Below are positions 1 through 6,680 of a stretch of 64,000 bases of DNA, piece after piece (positions within the stretch are counted from its first letter, which is position 1; every line of letters begins with the position of its first letter). Made by a program: the position numbers and the translations under genes. The notes beneath the pieces were generated by a model. It saw nothing but the letters and a program-made list of their open reading frames with translations. It had not been told where the DNA came from and did no database searches. Source of the DNA: Candidatus Acetatifactor stercoripullorum (GTDB lineage: Bacteria > Bacillota > Clostridia > Lachnospirales > Lachnospiraceae); the NCBI GenBank assembly GCA_019114005.1, contig DXGH01000050.1, positions 23,119-87,118 of the forward strand, read 5' to 3'.

Positions 1-123
1 AATGTCCGGTACATCGAAAGCTATCATTATACCTCCATTACCATGCAGAATGGGAAACAGCTTAATATCAGCAAGGCCAGGCTTGACAGCATAAGAGAGT
101 ATTATAGGAATCAGCTGCTGTGA
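1..123 (+). CDS. LytTR-family response regulator, C-terminal end (partial)
   Basis: The window opens inside a gene; frame 1 gives the last 40 residues and a TGA at 121-123. The visible residues (NVRYIESYHYTSITMQNG, then an SKARLDSIREYY helix) look like the final strands and helix of a LytTR DNA-binding domain, the output domain of AgrA/VirR-type regulators. The receiver domain lies outside the window, so the full architecture is inferred. The GHKL sensor kinase begins 38 bp downstream on the same strand, the usual regulator-kinase pairing of peptide-quorum or bacteriocin-type systems. No AgrD/AgrB-like gene is visible inside the window. Confidence 0.75.
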   Translation, partial: NVRYIESYHYTSITMQNGKQLNISKARLDSIREYYRNQLL

Positions 124-161
124 GAAGCAGGCGGATACCAGAAGATCGGGGGTAGAGGCTT

Positions 162-1439
162 ATGGAAATGGCGTCACTGCTTTTTCTTGAAATTTTTACT
201 ACCATTGTATATAAGTTAAGCTGTGATAAGCTTTTGGAAAAGCGAAAGATGAGCTGTGTAAAGCAGACATTGGTCTGGTGCGCTTTCTTTTGTCTTTGCA
301 ACGGTCTTACCTATGGCGGGGGTCTGCCCCCGGCGGTAAATGGGCTTATATTTATGGCAACGCTTTTGGCGGCGCTGGAGCTGCTCTATCAGGCATCCCA
401 CAGGCAAAAGCTGCTTCTTACGGCAGTATTTTATCTGCTGGGAGTAGGGGCGGAGGGAATCGCCTTCGCTGTGACAGCGTTACTTCTGCCCGAAAATGGC
501 AGTGCAATGACATCCCTTTTGGTGTCAAAGCTGTTGTGGTTTGCGGCGGTAAGGGCAGTGCCTTTCCTCTGGAAAGGCTCAAGGGCTGCAGAACAGGTCA
601 GTATGGCAGACTGGCTGGAAACCCTGATGATTCCCCTGTTCAGTGCAGTGATTGCAGTGTCTGTACTGGGAGAAGGAACAGAATATGGAAAGTGGGCTTA
701 TCTGCTTTCTATGATGCTATTGGTGGGAATCAATTTGCTTTCCTTTCTTTTGTATGAGAGAGTGCGGGAAAATTCGGGCAGGCAGGCCAGAATGGATTAT
801 CTGGAAAAGACGGTAGAGCAGTATTTGAGCATGTCAAAGGAGATGGGAAGCTATTATGAGGAGCTGCGGTATTTCAAGCATGATCTGAAGCAGCGCTATC
901 TTTTGGAGCAGACATATCTGGAAGAGAAAAATTACGGGAAGCTGCAGGAGAGCTATCAGGAAAGCCTGCAGATTTTAAATCAGGAAAAGCTGCTTTCAAG
1001 AACGGGGAATCCTTATATAGATAATATAGTAAACTATAAGGCTCTTTTGGCCCGAAAGGAAAATGTGAAGATGGAGGCAGAAATGTCTGTTGCCAGTGAC
1101 GCAGCGTTTTCAGAGGCGGATGTATGCTTTCTTTTGGGAAATCTGATTGACAATGCCATTGAAGCGGCTGTAAAATCTCAGGATAAATCTGTGAGAATTT
1201 GTGTAAGGATGAAGGACGGCAATTTGTTCATAGACATAGAAAATACAAAAGAACCTTTAAGGAACGAGACGGCGGAGAAAAAGAGGACGCCGACTACCAA
1301 AGATAATCCTCGAGAGCATGGCATGGGACTTGCAATTATTCACAATATTGTAGAGAAATATCACGGAGAGCTGCAGATAAGGGAAGAAGAGCAGCGTTTT
1401 CGGGTTCAGATATGGCTTTTTGACATAGAGACGGCATAA
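162..1439 (+). CDS. GHKL-domain sensor histidine kinase (AgrC/VirS type)
   Basis: A 425-residue membrane sensor kinase. Roughly residues 1-200 form several hydrophobic segments, followed by a helical dimerisation region with the probable phosphoacceptor His240 (RYFKHDLKQRY). The ATPase domain has an N box near residues 327-335 (NLIDNAIEAA) and a G box near 390-400 (HGMGLAIIHNI). This is the HATPase_c_5 arrangement of AgrC-like kinases, which sense extracellular peptides and phosphorylate LytTR regulators. The partner regulator ends just upstream. The ATG at 162 follows a GGGGGTAGAGG stretch. The ligand cannot be read from the sequence; no signal-peptide precursor gene is visible nearby. Confidence 0.85.
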   Translation: MEMASLLFLEIFTTIVYKLSCDKLLEKRKMSCVKQTLVWCAFFCLCNGLTYGGGLPPAVNGLIFMATLLAALELLYQASHRQKLLLTAVFYLLGVGAEGIAFAVTALLLPENGSAMTSLLVSKLLWFAAVRAVPFLWKGSRAAEQVSMADWLETLMIPLFSAVIAVSVLGEGTEYGKWAYLLSMMLLVGINLLSFLLYERVRENSGRQARMDYLEKTVEQYLSMSKEMGSYYEELRYFKHDLKQRYLLEQTYLEEKNYGKLQESYQESLQILNQEKLLSRTGNPYIDNIVNYKALLARKENVKMEAEMSVASDAAFSEADVCFLLGNLIDNAIEAAVKSQDKSVRICVRMKDGNLFIDIENTKEPLRNETAEKKRTPTTKDNPREHGMGLAIIHNIVEKYHGELQIREEEQRFRVQIWLFDIETA

Positions 1440-1481
1440 GTCAAGGGAAACCAAAAGTGACAAGGAAACAGTCTTTTTCTT

Positions 1482-1511
1482 ACAAAAAGGGAAAACAGGC
1501 GTCCTTTTTGT
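1482..1511 (+). terminator. Hairpin after the sensor kinase gene
   Basis: ACAAAAAGG (1482-1490) pairs with CCTTTTTGT (1503-1511) around a 12-nt loop. The position between the kinase stop codon and the next gene fits a terminator or attenuator, but only a short T run lies inside the arm and none follows it. Confidence 0.35.
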
Positions 1512-1554
1512 GATAAGATTTCTGTATCTACAGAGATAAGAAGGAGAGGGAAAA

Positions 1555-2160
1555 ATGTTGTTACCATTTCATTATAAGGTTTACGAGAGCGCGCCCCTTG
1601 CAACCTTTGTGAATATTTTTTTGAAAATCATAGGAGCAGCGCTTTTAGTGGCGGGGATTCCCCTGTTATTTGAGGCGGATGGGCCTATCGCCATTGTGCT
1701 GGTGGCTGTGGGTGTGTGTTTTCTGATTTTGGGAAATGTGCTGGGAAATGTACTTGCCAGAAGAAAGGTAAAAAAGCTGTACGGGAAGGATGGAAGCAAG
1801 CTGAAAAAGCTGATACCCATGAAGGAGACGGTGACAGAGGAAAATGGTGTGAAAACGACCAAGACTGTTCCGGATATTGTGGAGGGGATGTTGAATCCGC
1901 CGGCAAAAATTACGATCTGCCGGGATAAGGGGCATTATGCAATGGCAGTGAAGATTGAATATTTTGTGAATCAGAAGCCGGTGGGCAAGCTTCGTATGAG
2001 AGAGACGGCCACGATACAAACCATGCAGGCGGTGAATACGGTCAGCGCGGTGCTGGGATCCGGAGATCTGGGAAAGCAGCTGGAATTTGTGGTGCGCCCA
2101 GGTGAGGAGGTTATCATTCATTATTCTGCCTACACCTTTATGGACATTGAAAGACACTAA
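1555..2160 (+). CDS. Hypothetical protein with two N-terminal membrane helices
   Basis: A 201-residue protein I do not recognise as a named family. Two hydrophobic stretches (about residues 20-40 and 45-68) look like a membrane hairpin, followed by a basic segment (ARRKVKKLYGKD) and a soluble, mostly beta-like C-terminal region of about 120 residues ending in an acidic and aromatic tail. The ATG at 1555 is preceded by AAGGAG at a good distance. It could belong to the operon of the upstream kinase or be independent; a hairpin at 1482-1511 separates them. A strong palindrome lies directly downstream. Function unknown. Confidence 0.7.
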   Translation: MLLPFHYKVYESAPLATFVNIFLKIIGAALLVAGIPLLFEADGPIAIVLVAVGVCFLILGNVLGNVLARRKVKKLYGKDGSKLKKLIPMKETVTEENGVKTTKTVPDIVEGMLNPPAKITICRDKGHYAMAVKIEYFVNQKPVGKLRMRETATIQTMQAVNTVSAVLGSGDLGKQLEFVVRPGEEVIIHYSAYTFMDIERH

Positions 2161-2192
2161 AAGGGAACGCAGAATATTACTGCGGTCGGCAC

Positions 2193-2267
2193 AGTATTTC
2201 AGAATAAAAAACAGCCTGACAGGAAACGGAGGATTTCCTGTCAGGCTGTTTTTTATTCTGAAATACT
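2193..2267. repeat. Perfect 34-bp inverted repeat, 7-nt loop
   Basis: Positions 2193-2226 are the exact reverse complement of 2234-2267, with the loop CGGAGGA between them. The inner stem is GC-rich (ACAGCCTGACAGGAAA arm) and its right arm runs into TTTTTT, so it can act as a bidirectional terminator for the upstream gene. The outer 18 bp are AT-rich and also perfect, which is longer than a terminator needs and suggests a palindromic element. Confidence 0.8.
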
Positions 2268-2350
2268 ATTTAATTGCAGTCCGTTGATTTATATGCTATG
2301 CTAATTAAGCACACAATTTTAAAATAGTGCGTGCAGAAAGTTGGTGCATC

Positions 2351-2956
2351 TTGAATAAGATAGAAATTGTTCAAAATATAATTCAAAAATCAGGAGGAAT
2401 TGCAAAAACTTCTGATTTTATTTTGGCAGGGCTTAAAAATTATGATGTGGCAAAACTTTGTAAGGAAGGAGTTATAGAACGTATAAGACATGGTTATTAT
2501 CAACTTCCAAAAAGTAAAGATATAACCGATGAACAACTAATTGCAACACTGCTTCCACAGGGGGTTATTTGTGTCGAATCTGCATTGTTTCATTATGGCT
2601 ATAGTGACTTTGCTCCCCGTGAATGGTCCATTGCAATCCCTCGATCTATGTCAAGAACAGTAAGGCGGATGCAGGAAATTTCAATGAAAGCTTATTATAT
2701 TCAAAAAGAATATATGGAACTTGGAAAAACAGTTGAAAATTTTAATGGCGTAGCTCTTCCGGTATATGACAGAGAACGCACCATATGCGACTGTTTTAAA
2801 TATCGCACAAAGCTAGACAATGAGCTGTTTAATAAAGCGCTTAACGCTTATGCCTCTGATGAAAAGAAGAATTTAAGCAACCTTTCAAAGTATGCAAAAA
2901 GAATGCGGCTGTATGCAAAAGTCATGAATGTAATGGAGGTGTTGTTAAATGGTTGA
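2351..2956 (+). CDS. AbiEi-type antitoxin (type IV toxin-antitoxin family)
   Basis: About 200 residues. The N-terminal third looks like the winged-helix AbiEi antitoxin domain (IVQNIIQKSGGIAKTSDFILAG, then a GVIERIRHGYYQL wing), followed by the conserved ALFHYGYSDFAP region. AbiEi proteins are DNA-binding repressors that neutralise the AbiEii nucleotidyltransferase toxin. The TTG at 2351 gives the family-like start MNKIE; a GTG at 2327 in the same frame is the alternative, and neither has a strong ribosome binding site. The gene overlaps the start of a severely shortened toxin remnant, so it is probably an orphan antitoxin. AT-rich codon use sets it apart from the core genes. Confidence 0.8.
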   Translation: MNKIEIVQNIIQKSGGIAKTSDFILAGLKNYDVAKLCKEGVIERIRHGYYQLPKSKDITDEQLIATLLPQGVICVESALFHYGYSDFAPREWSIAIPRSMSRTVRRMQEISMKAYYIQKEYMELGKTVENFNGVALPVYDRERTICDCFKYRTKLDNELFNKALNAYASDEKKNLSNLSKYAKRMRLYAKVMNVMEVLLNG

Positions 2957-3074
2957 TATGGGAGCATCCGTGCTAAAAACAATAAAAACCTTTTTGACAA
3001 AACCGTTTATGGCAGTAGTAAATGAAAAAGAGTTTGTTGGGAAATGGTCTGCTATTAACAGCGAGTGGATGTAA
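2949..3074 (+). pseudogene. Remnant of an AbiEii nucleotidyltransferase toxin
   Basis: A 41-residue frame starts at ATG 2949, overlapping the last codons of the antitoxin in the normal AbiEi/AbiEii coupling. Its first nine residues (MVDMGASVL) match how AbiEii toxins of this group begin, from memory of the family. Typical toxins are 250-300 residues with a GG[ST]-type nucleotidyltransferase core; none of that is present. The rest (ending VGKWSAINSEWM) may be the toxin's extreme C-terminus, which would mean a large in-frame internal deletion. That last point is inference. Confidence 0.55.
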
Positions 3075-3154
3075 AGAAAGTGCAGGAGAAGTATTGTCTT
3101 TTTAGCGACCATACATCTTTTTCCCCGGATACGGTACAATAAATACAAATAAAA

Positions 3155-3206
3155 GCAAAAAAGCAAGATGCAACAGTTTACACAAATTGTTGCATCTTGT
3201 TTTTTA
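3155..3206. terminator. Strong bidirectional terminator containing the left inverted repeat
   Basis: CAAGATGCAACA (3164-3175) pairs perfectly with TGTTGCATCTTG (3188-3199). On the plus strand it is followed by a run of seven T (3200-3206); on the minus strand it is followed by CTTTTTTGCTTTT. On the minus strand it lies about 15 nt beyond the sigma-28 promoter at 3241-3215, so transcription from that promoter in the present orientation should stop here. Confidence 0.75.
3168..3196 (+). repeat. Left inverted repeat of the putative invertible segment
   Basis: The reverse complement of this 29-bp site matches 4062-4090 at 26 positions, including the asymmetric core TTTGTGTAAA. Read in direct orientation the match is only 23 of 29, so the pair is best described as inverted. 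Each copy is itself an imperfect palindrome with ATGCAACA-like arms around the core, as expected for a tyrosine-recombinase crossover site. Confidence 0.75.
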
Positions 3207-3214
3207 CATTAAGT

Positions 3215-3241
3215 ATATCGGTAAGTATCTATAAAACTTTA
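3215..3241 (-). promoter_or_regulatory. Sigma-28 (SigD/FliA) promoter, pointing left
   Basis: On the minus strand the -35 element TAAAGTTT (3241-3234) is followed by 11 nt and the -10 element ACCGATAT (3222-3215). The flagellar sigma-28 consensus is TAAAGTTT-N11-GCCGATAA, so only the two outer -10 positions differ. It lies between the end of the recombinase gene and the left inverted repeat. No csrA or flagellin gene lies downstream in this orientation. Confidence 0.8.
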
Positions 3242-3359
3242 GTCTTTTTTAAATTTTCTTTTTTCTAATGGCTCTATTATTTTTTCCCATGTTAAAAGAC
3301 CGCCGACAGAAAGACCGCGGTAAAAAGACAATATTTATATGGACAAAGGACGAAGGTTC

Positions 3360-3947
3360 CTACAAGGTGGTTTCCCGCAGCACGGCGTCCTTGTCGTCCT
3401 GTTCCAGGCAGAGATAGCGTTTTGTGATATTTAGAGAAGAATGATTAAACAGCACCATGATGACAATAGGATCCTTCCCTTGTTTCCAGGCATGGTAGCC
3501 GAAGGTTTTGCGCAGGGAGTGACAGCTGACAGTATCCTCAATGCCGACTCCATCCGCTGCCGCACTGATAATGCGGTATGCCTGAAAACGGGAAAGCGGC
3601 TGTCCTTCAGAGCGTGGACTGGGGAACAGATACGGATTTCCGGACTTATACATCCTTGTTTTGATCAGGACCTTACGGTATGCGGCAAGCATCTGACGGA
3701 CACGGTCATTGAGAAAAATACGGTTTTCCTTGCCTGTTTTCCGCTCCCTGATTGTAATATGGGTCCTTACTTTTTTCCCGTTGTAGACGTTTTCGAGGGT
3801 AAGATGCAGGATATCGCTGATACGCAGTGCAGTGTTTAATCCCAGTATAATCAATGCGTAATTACGATAATCAGGTCTTTTGGTTTTGTAGTATTCCTTG
3901 AACTGCTCTAATTGCTTTCTGTCTCTGATTGGCTGTGTTGTACTCAT
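3360..3947 (-). CDS. Small tyrosine recombinase (FimB/FimE-sized), probable DNA invertase
   Basis: A 195-residue tyrosine recombinase that is essentially only the catalytic domain. The full set of active-site residues is visible: Arg42 (ALRISD), Lys70 (RERKTGK), His143 and Arg146 (CHSLRKTFG), His169 (FNHSS) and the nucleophile Tyr178 (KRYLCLE). The usual N-terminal SAM-like domain of phage integrases is reduced to about 30 residues, as in the fimbrial invertases. The ATG at 3947 is chosen over upstream in-frame codons because it follows AAGGGGAAAAG and gives the compact family start. It lies within the repeat-bounded segment, transcribed away from csrA. Nothing else of a prophage or integrative element is nearby. 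Confidence 0.88.
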   Translation of the reverse strand: MSTTQPIRDRKQLEQFKEYYKTKRPDYRNYALIILGLNTALRISDILHLTLENVYNGKKVRTHITIRERKTGKENRIFLNDRVRQMLAAYRKVLIKTRMYKSGNPYLFPSPRSEGQPLSRFQAYRIISAAADGVGIEDTVSCHSLRKTFGYHAWKQGKDPIVIMVLFNHSSLNITKRYLCLEQDDKDAVLRETTL

Positions 3948-4061
3948 ATTTCTTTTCCCCTTCCCTGAATCCGGCATGAGTGCCGCTCCTTCGGCTCCGA
4001 AGCACCCGGACCAAAGCCCGTGAAATGTGCTTATCTTGAGAGTAATAGAAGCCGGGGGCAA

Positions 4062-4090
4062 ATGCAACAGTTTGTGTAAAGTGTTGTATC
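4062..4090 (+). repeat. Right inverted repeat of the putative invertible segment
   Basis: Partner of 3168-3196 (26 of 29 identical when one copy is reversed). Its right arm is degenerate (TGTTGTATCCCG in place of TGTTGCATCTTG) and lacks a following T run, so it does not form a terminator. It ends 75 bp before the csrA start codon. Confidence 0.75.
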
Positions 4091-4165
4091 CCGGGCAGGA
4101 GCGAAAAGGTATTGTCCTGCTGGAACGAAAGACCTGCAGGCACCGAAAACAGGGAGGTTTGGGAC

Positions 4166-4339
4166 ATGTTGCGGCTTACAATGGCACAGGAAGAGTATCT
4201 GATGATCGGAGAAAACGTGAAAATCGTATTTCTGGGGGGAACCGGAAGGCATATGCGGGTGATGATAGACGCCCCCAAGGAGATTAATATCGTCAGAAGC
4301 AATGTACTTGAGAAAAATAAAAAGCAGTCTCAAGAGTGA
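4166..4339 (+). CDS. csrA: Carbon storage regulator CsrA
   Basis: A 57-residue protein with the CsrA pattern: MLRLTMAQEEYLMIGENV, a central VFLGGTGRHMRVMIDAPKEI and the RNA-binding Arg44 in NIVRSNV. CsrA dimers bind GGA motifs in mRNA leaders; in Bacillus they block flagellin translation and are antagonised by FliW. The ATG at 4166 is supported by AGGGAGG eight bases upstream; a longer in-frame extension upstream has no family similarity. It sits 135 bp before the flagellin start on the same strand, the classic csrA-hag neighbourhood, but no fliW is seen. No convincing promoter lies between the right inverted repeat and the gene, so it may depend on the invertible promoter. Confidence 0.92.
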   Translation: MLRLTMAQEEYLMIGENVKIVFLGGTGRHMRVMIDAPKEINIVRSNVLEKNKKQSQE

Positions 4340-4349
4340 ATCAGGTAAT

Positions 4350-4406
4350 AACCGGATGAGAAGGCAAGGCGGTCAGGGCCCGGCGGCGGAGCGGACACAT
4401 CCGGTT
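4350..4406 (+). promoter_or_regulatory. Leader stem-loop upstream of flagellin
   Basis: AACCGGATG (4350-4358) pairs with CATCCGGTT (4398-4406), enclosing a GC-rich 39-nt loop containing GGCGG, GGGCC and a GGA. It lies in the csrA-flagellin intergenic region and may be a processing site, attenuator or auxiliary CsrA contact; the sequence alone does not decide. Confidence 0.45.
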
Positions 4407-4429
4407 GCTACATAAAACAAGCAGCCATA

Positions 4430-4466
4430 GGCGCAAACGGATTTGCGCCAGGTAAAACCAAGGAGG
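4430..4466 (+). promoter_or_regulatory. CsrA-binding hairpin plus Shine-Dalgarno of flagellin
   Basis: GGCGCAA (4430-4436) pairs with TTGCGCC (4443-4449), presenting the hexaloop ACGGAU with GGA at the top. The Shine-Dalgarno AAGGAGG (4460-4466) supplies a second GGA about 20 nt downstream, before ATG 4475. One GGA in a hairpin loop and one in the ribosome binding site is the known two-site layout for CsrA repression of hag in Bacillus. Binding is inferred. Confidence 0.75.
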
Positions 4467-4474
4467 TAAATTTT

Positions 4475-5965
4475 ATGGTAGTACAACACAATTTAACAGC
4501 GATGAATTCCAACAGAATGCTGGGGCTGACAATGTCATCTCAGGCAAAATCCACCGAGAAGCTCTCTTCCGGCTATAAGATCAACCGTGCGGCAGACGAC
4601 GCGGCAGGACTTTCCATTTCCGAGAAGATGAGAAAGCAGATCAGAGGTCTGACTCAGGCTTCCCTGAATGCACAGGATGGCATTTCCGCAGTGCAGACCG
4701 CAGAGGGCGCGCTGACAGAAGTGCACGACATGCTTCAGAGAATGAACGAGCTGGCAGTGAAGGCGGCAAACGGCACCAACAGCGAGGATGACAGACAGTA
4801 TATTCAGGATGAGATTAATCAGCTGATTACAGAGATTGACCGCGTGGCGGAAACCACCAAATTCAATGAGACCTATCTTCTCAAGGGTAATGGCTCTTCG
4901 GTAGGAGATGAGATTACTCCCACTATCAAGAATGCCGGAGCATTGACAGCATTGACACCAACGTTGGTACAAGCAGAAGCAGACGTTTATACCACCGGAG
5001 CATTGGCAGGTACAATAACTGCCGGAGATGCAGTATATACAGTGGAGTATATGGATAAGAACGGCAATGTGAAGACCAAGGATATTGCCTTCACAACCAC
5101 AACTGCAGCAAATACTACGGCAGATGCTTTCATTGCTGCCGCAAATGGAGACGCTGACCTGGGAGCACTTTTTGATGTGGATGGTGATAATACCGGAATT
5201 ACATTTACCGCCAGAACAGCAGGCGCAGATCAGGGACGTGTACTGAGCGTAACTGTGAAAAGTGGTTCAGGTTCTACTCTCGATCCAGGCACCAGAACCA
5301 CGACGGGAGCAGACGCTTATAACACATATGATTTATCCGATGCTGTAGATGGAGACGGAGATACCATTACTATCGGTGATAAGACTTATACTTGGGGAAA
5401 CGTTGCCCATGCCAGCAATGGAGTTTATAATGACTTTGCTACTTTACAGGAGTTAGCAGCGGCAGATGGTTATATCATTAGCGGTACTGAAGATGCAGCG
5501 ACCATCCGTACCGAATCCTCTGCATTGGATTTGAGCCTTCATGTAGGAGCGGACAGTACGGATGAGAATCAGATTTCTCTGCAGATTGACGCGATGGATG
5601 CTACCAGCCTTGGTCTGAAGACGGGCAGCATGGAGATTGACGGCGAGTCTGTGAAGACCCTCTTAGTAAATGGAAGCGATGATGCCAATGCAAGGGCAGC
5701 CATCGACACCATTTCCGCAGCGATCCAGAAGGTATCTACCCAGCGTTCCGCTCTCGGTGCAGTACAGAACCGTCTGGAGCACACCATCAACAACCTTGAC
5801 AACGTTGTGGAAAATACCACTGCAGCAGAGAGCCAGATTCGTGATACGGATATGGCTACCGAGATGGTGAAATACTCCAACAACCAGATTCTTGCACAGG
5901 CAGGCCAGGCAATGCTGGCACAGGCAAATCAGGCAAACCAGGGCGTTCTGTCGCTGTTAAGCTAA
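4475..5965 (+). CDS. hag: Flagellin
   Basis: A 496-residue flagellin, the filament subunit exported by the flagellar type III apparatus. The conserved N-terminal D0/D1 coiled-coil covers about residues 1-140 (MVVQHNLTAMNSNRML, KLSSGYKINRAADDAAG, QDGISAVQTAEGAL) and the C-terminal D1/D0 about 405-496 (RLEHTINNLDNVVENTTAAE, ending GVLSLLS). The middle 250 residues are Thr/Ala/Asp-rich and variable, the surface-exposed part. The start follows a strong AAGGAGG. It is preceded by csrA and a CsrA-type leader hairpin and followed by a hairpin terminator. No other flagellar genes are in the window. Transcription is probably set by the invertible sigma-28 promoter upstream. Confidence 0.96.
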   Translation: MVVQHNLTAMNSNRMLGLTMSSQAKSTEKLSSGYKINRAADDAAGLSISEKMRKQIRGLTQASLNAQDGISAVQTAEGALTEVHDMLQRMNELAVKAANGTNSEDDRQYIQDEINQLITEIDRVAETTKFNETYLLKGNGSSVGDEITPTIKNAGALTALTPTLVQAEADVYTTGALAGTITAGDAVYTVEYMDKNGNVKTKDIAFTTTTAANTTADAFIAAANGDADLGALFDVDGDNTGITFTARTAGADQGRVLSVTVKSGSGSTLDPGTRTTTGADAYNTYDLSDAVDGDGDTITIGDKTYTWGNVAHASNGVYNDFATLQELAAADGYIISGTEDAATIRTESSALDLSLHVGADSTDENQISLQIDAMDATSLGLKTGSMEIDGESVKTLLVNGSDDANARAAIDTISAAIQKVSTQRSALGAVQNRLEHTINNLDNVVENTTAAESQIRDTDMATEMVKYSNNQILAQAGQAMLAQANQANQGVLSLLS

Positions 5966-5998
5966 TGTGGGCATGAAAATTTAACAAAATAAAATGGA

Positions 5999-6026
5999 CA
6001 AAGGGCGGCTTTCGGGCGGCCCTTTG
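5999..6026 (+). terminator. Hairpin downstream of flagellin
   Basis: CAAAGGGC (5999-6006) pairs with GCCCTTTG (6019-6026) 34 bp after the flagellin stop. The T tract after it is poor, so it may work with a factor or as a 3' stabilising stem. Confidence 0.5.
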
Positions 6027-6143
6027 CCAGTTTATGAAGCAAATTAAATGAGACAGATGCAAAAGATAACTGCTTTATTTTATGACATTTGGTATAATAT
6101 TTGATAAAGACCACTTTTCTTATTATTTTTGCAGGTGATGAAT

Positions 6144-6680
6144 ATGAAGCATATAATACACATTTATGGGGCGTCCGGCTCAGGAACATCTACGCTGGGC
6201 AGAAAAATCAGTGAAGAATTAGGTTATAAGTTTATGGATACCGACGATTATTTCTGGCTGCCTACCAATCCGCAGTATACGACGAAAAGAAGCAAGGAGG
6301 AACGTCTTGCCTTAATGAAAAAGGATATTTACGAAGCCGATAATGTAGTAATTTCCGGTTCTTTGACAGATTGGGGGGACGAATTGATTCCGTTATTTAC
6401 ACTGGCGGTCAGGCTGGTTACAGACACTGAAACAAGAATTGATAGATTAAAGCGCAGAGAGAAGCAAAAATTTGGAGAACGAATCATGCCTGGCGGTGAT
6501 ATGTATACAAATCATATGGAATTTCTTGATTGGGCGGGAAAATATGATACTGGAAGTGTCAATATGAGAAGCAAGGCAAAGCATGATGAATGGCAGAAAC
6601 TGCTGCTTTGCAGACAGATTGTTTTGAATGGTGCCGATGCGTTAGAAGAAAATTTTAAGAAGGTACAAGCAGAAATATGA
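6144..6680 (+). CDS. P-loop NTPase, adenylate-kinase-like
   Basis: A 178-residue protein with a clear Walker A motif at its N-terminus (YGASGSGTST) followed by a DTDDYFW segment resembling the substrate region of small nucleoside-kinase-like P-loop proteins. Such proteins are usually annotated as AAA-family ATPase or adenylate kinase-like; the substrate is unknown. ATG 6144 is chosen because the P-loop begins eight residues later and AGGTG precedes it; ATG 6138 is in frame two codons earlier. It overlaps the next gene by four bases. The AT-rich codon use suggests acquired DNA. Confidence 0.7.
   Translation: MKHIIHIYGASGSGTSTLGRKISEELGYKFMDTDDYFWLPTNPQYTTKRSKEERLALMKKDIYEADNVVISGSLTDWGDELIPLFTLAVRLVTDTETRIDRLKRREKQKFGERIMPGGDMYTNHMEFLDWAGKYDTGSVNMRSKAKHDEWQKLLLCRQIVLNGADALEENFKKVQAEI

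Larger units (their letters stand above)
3168..4090. other. Putative invertible DNA segment (flagellin phase switch)
   Basis: About 0.9 kb bounded by two copies of a 29-bp sequence in inverted orientation (3168-3196 and 4062-4090), containing one tyrosine recombinase gene and one outward-facing sigma-28 promoter. csrA and flagellin start just beyond the right repeat. In the present orientation the promoter faces left, away from these genes, into a terminator. After inversion it would face csrA-hag from close range. This is the architecture of recombinase-driven invertible promoters such as the fim switch. Inversion itself is inferred and not observable in a single sequence. Confidence 0.7.

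Noticed and set aside
3360..3947. Recombinase as evidence of a prophage or integrative element
   Set aside because: No structural, transfer or replication genes and no tRNA target nearby; the size and the flanking inverted repeats fit a local invertase better.
4112..4165. Longer csrA reading frame starting upstream
   Set aside because: The extra residues have no counterpart in CsrA, and AGGGAGG precedes the ATG at 4166.
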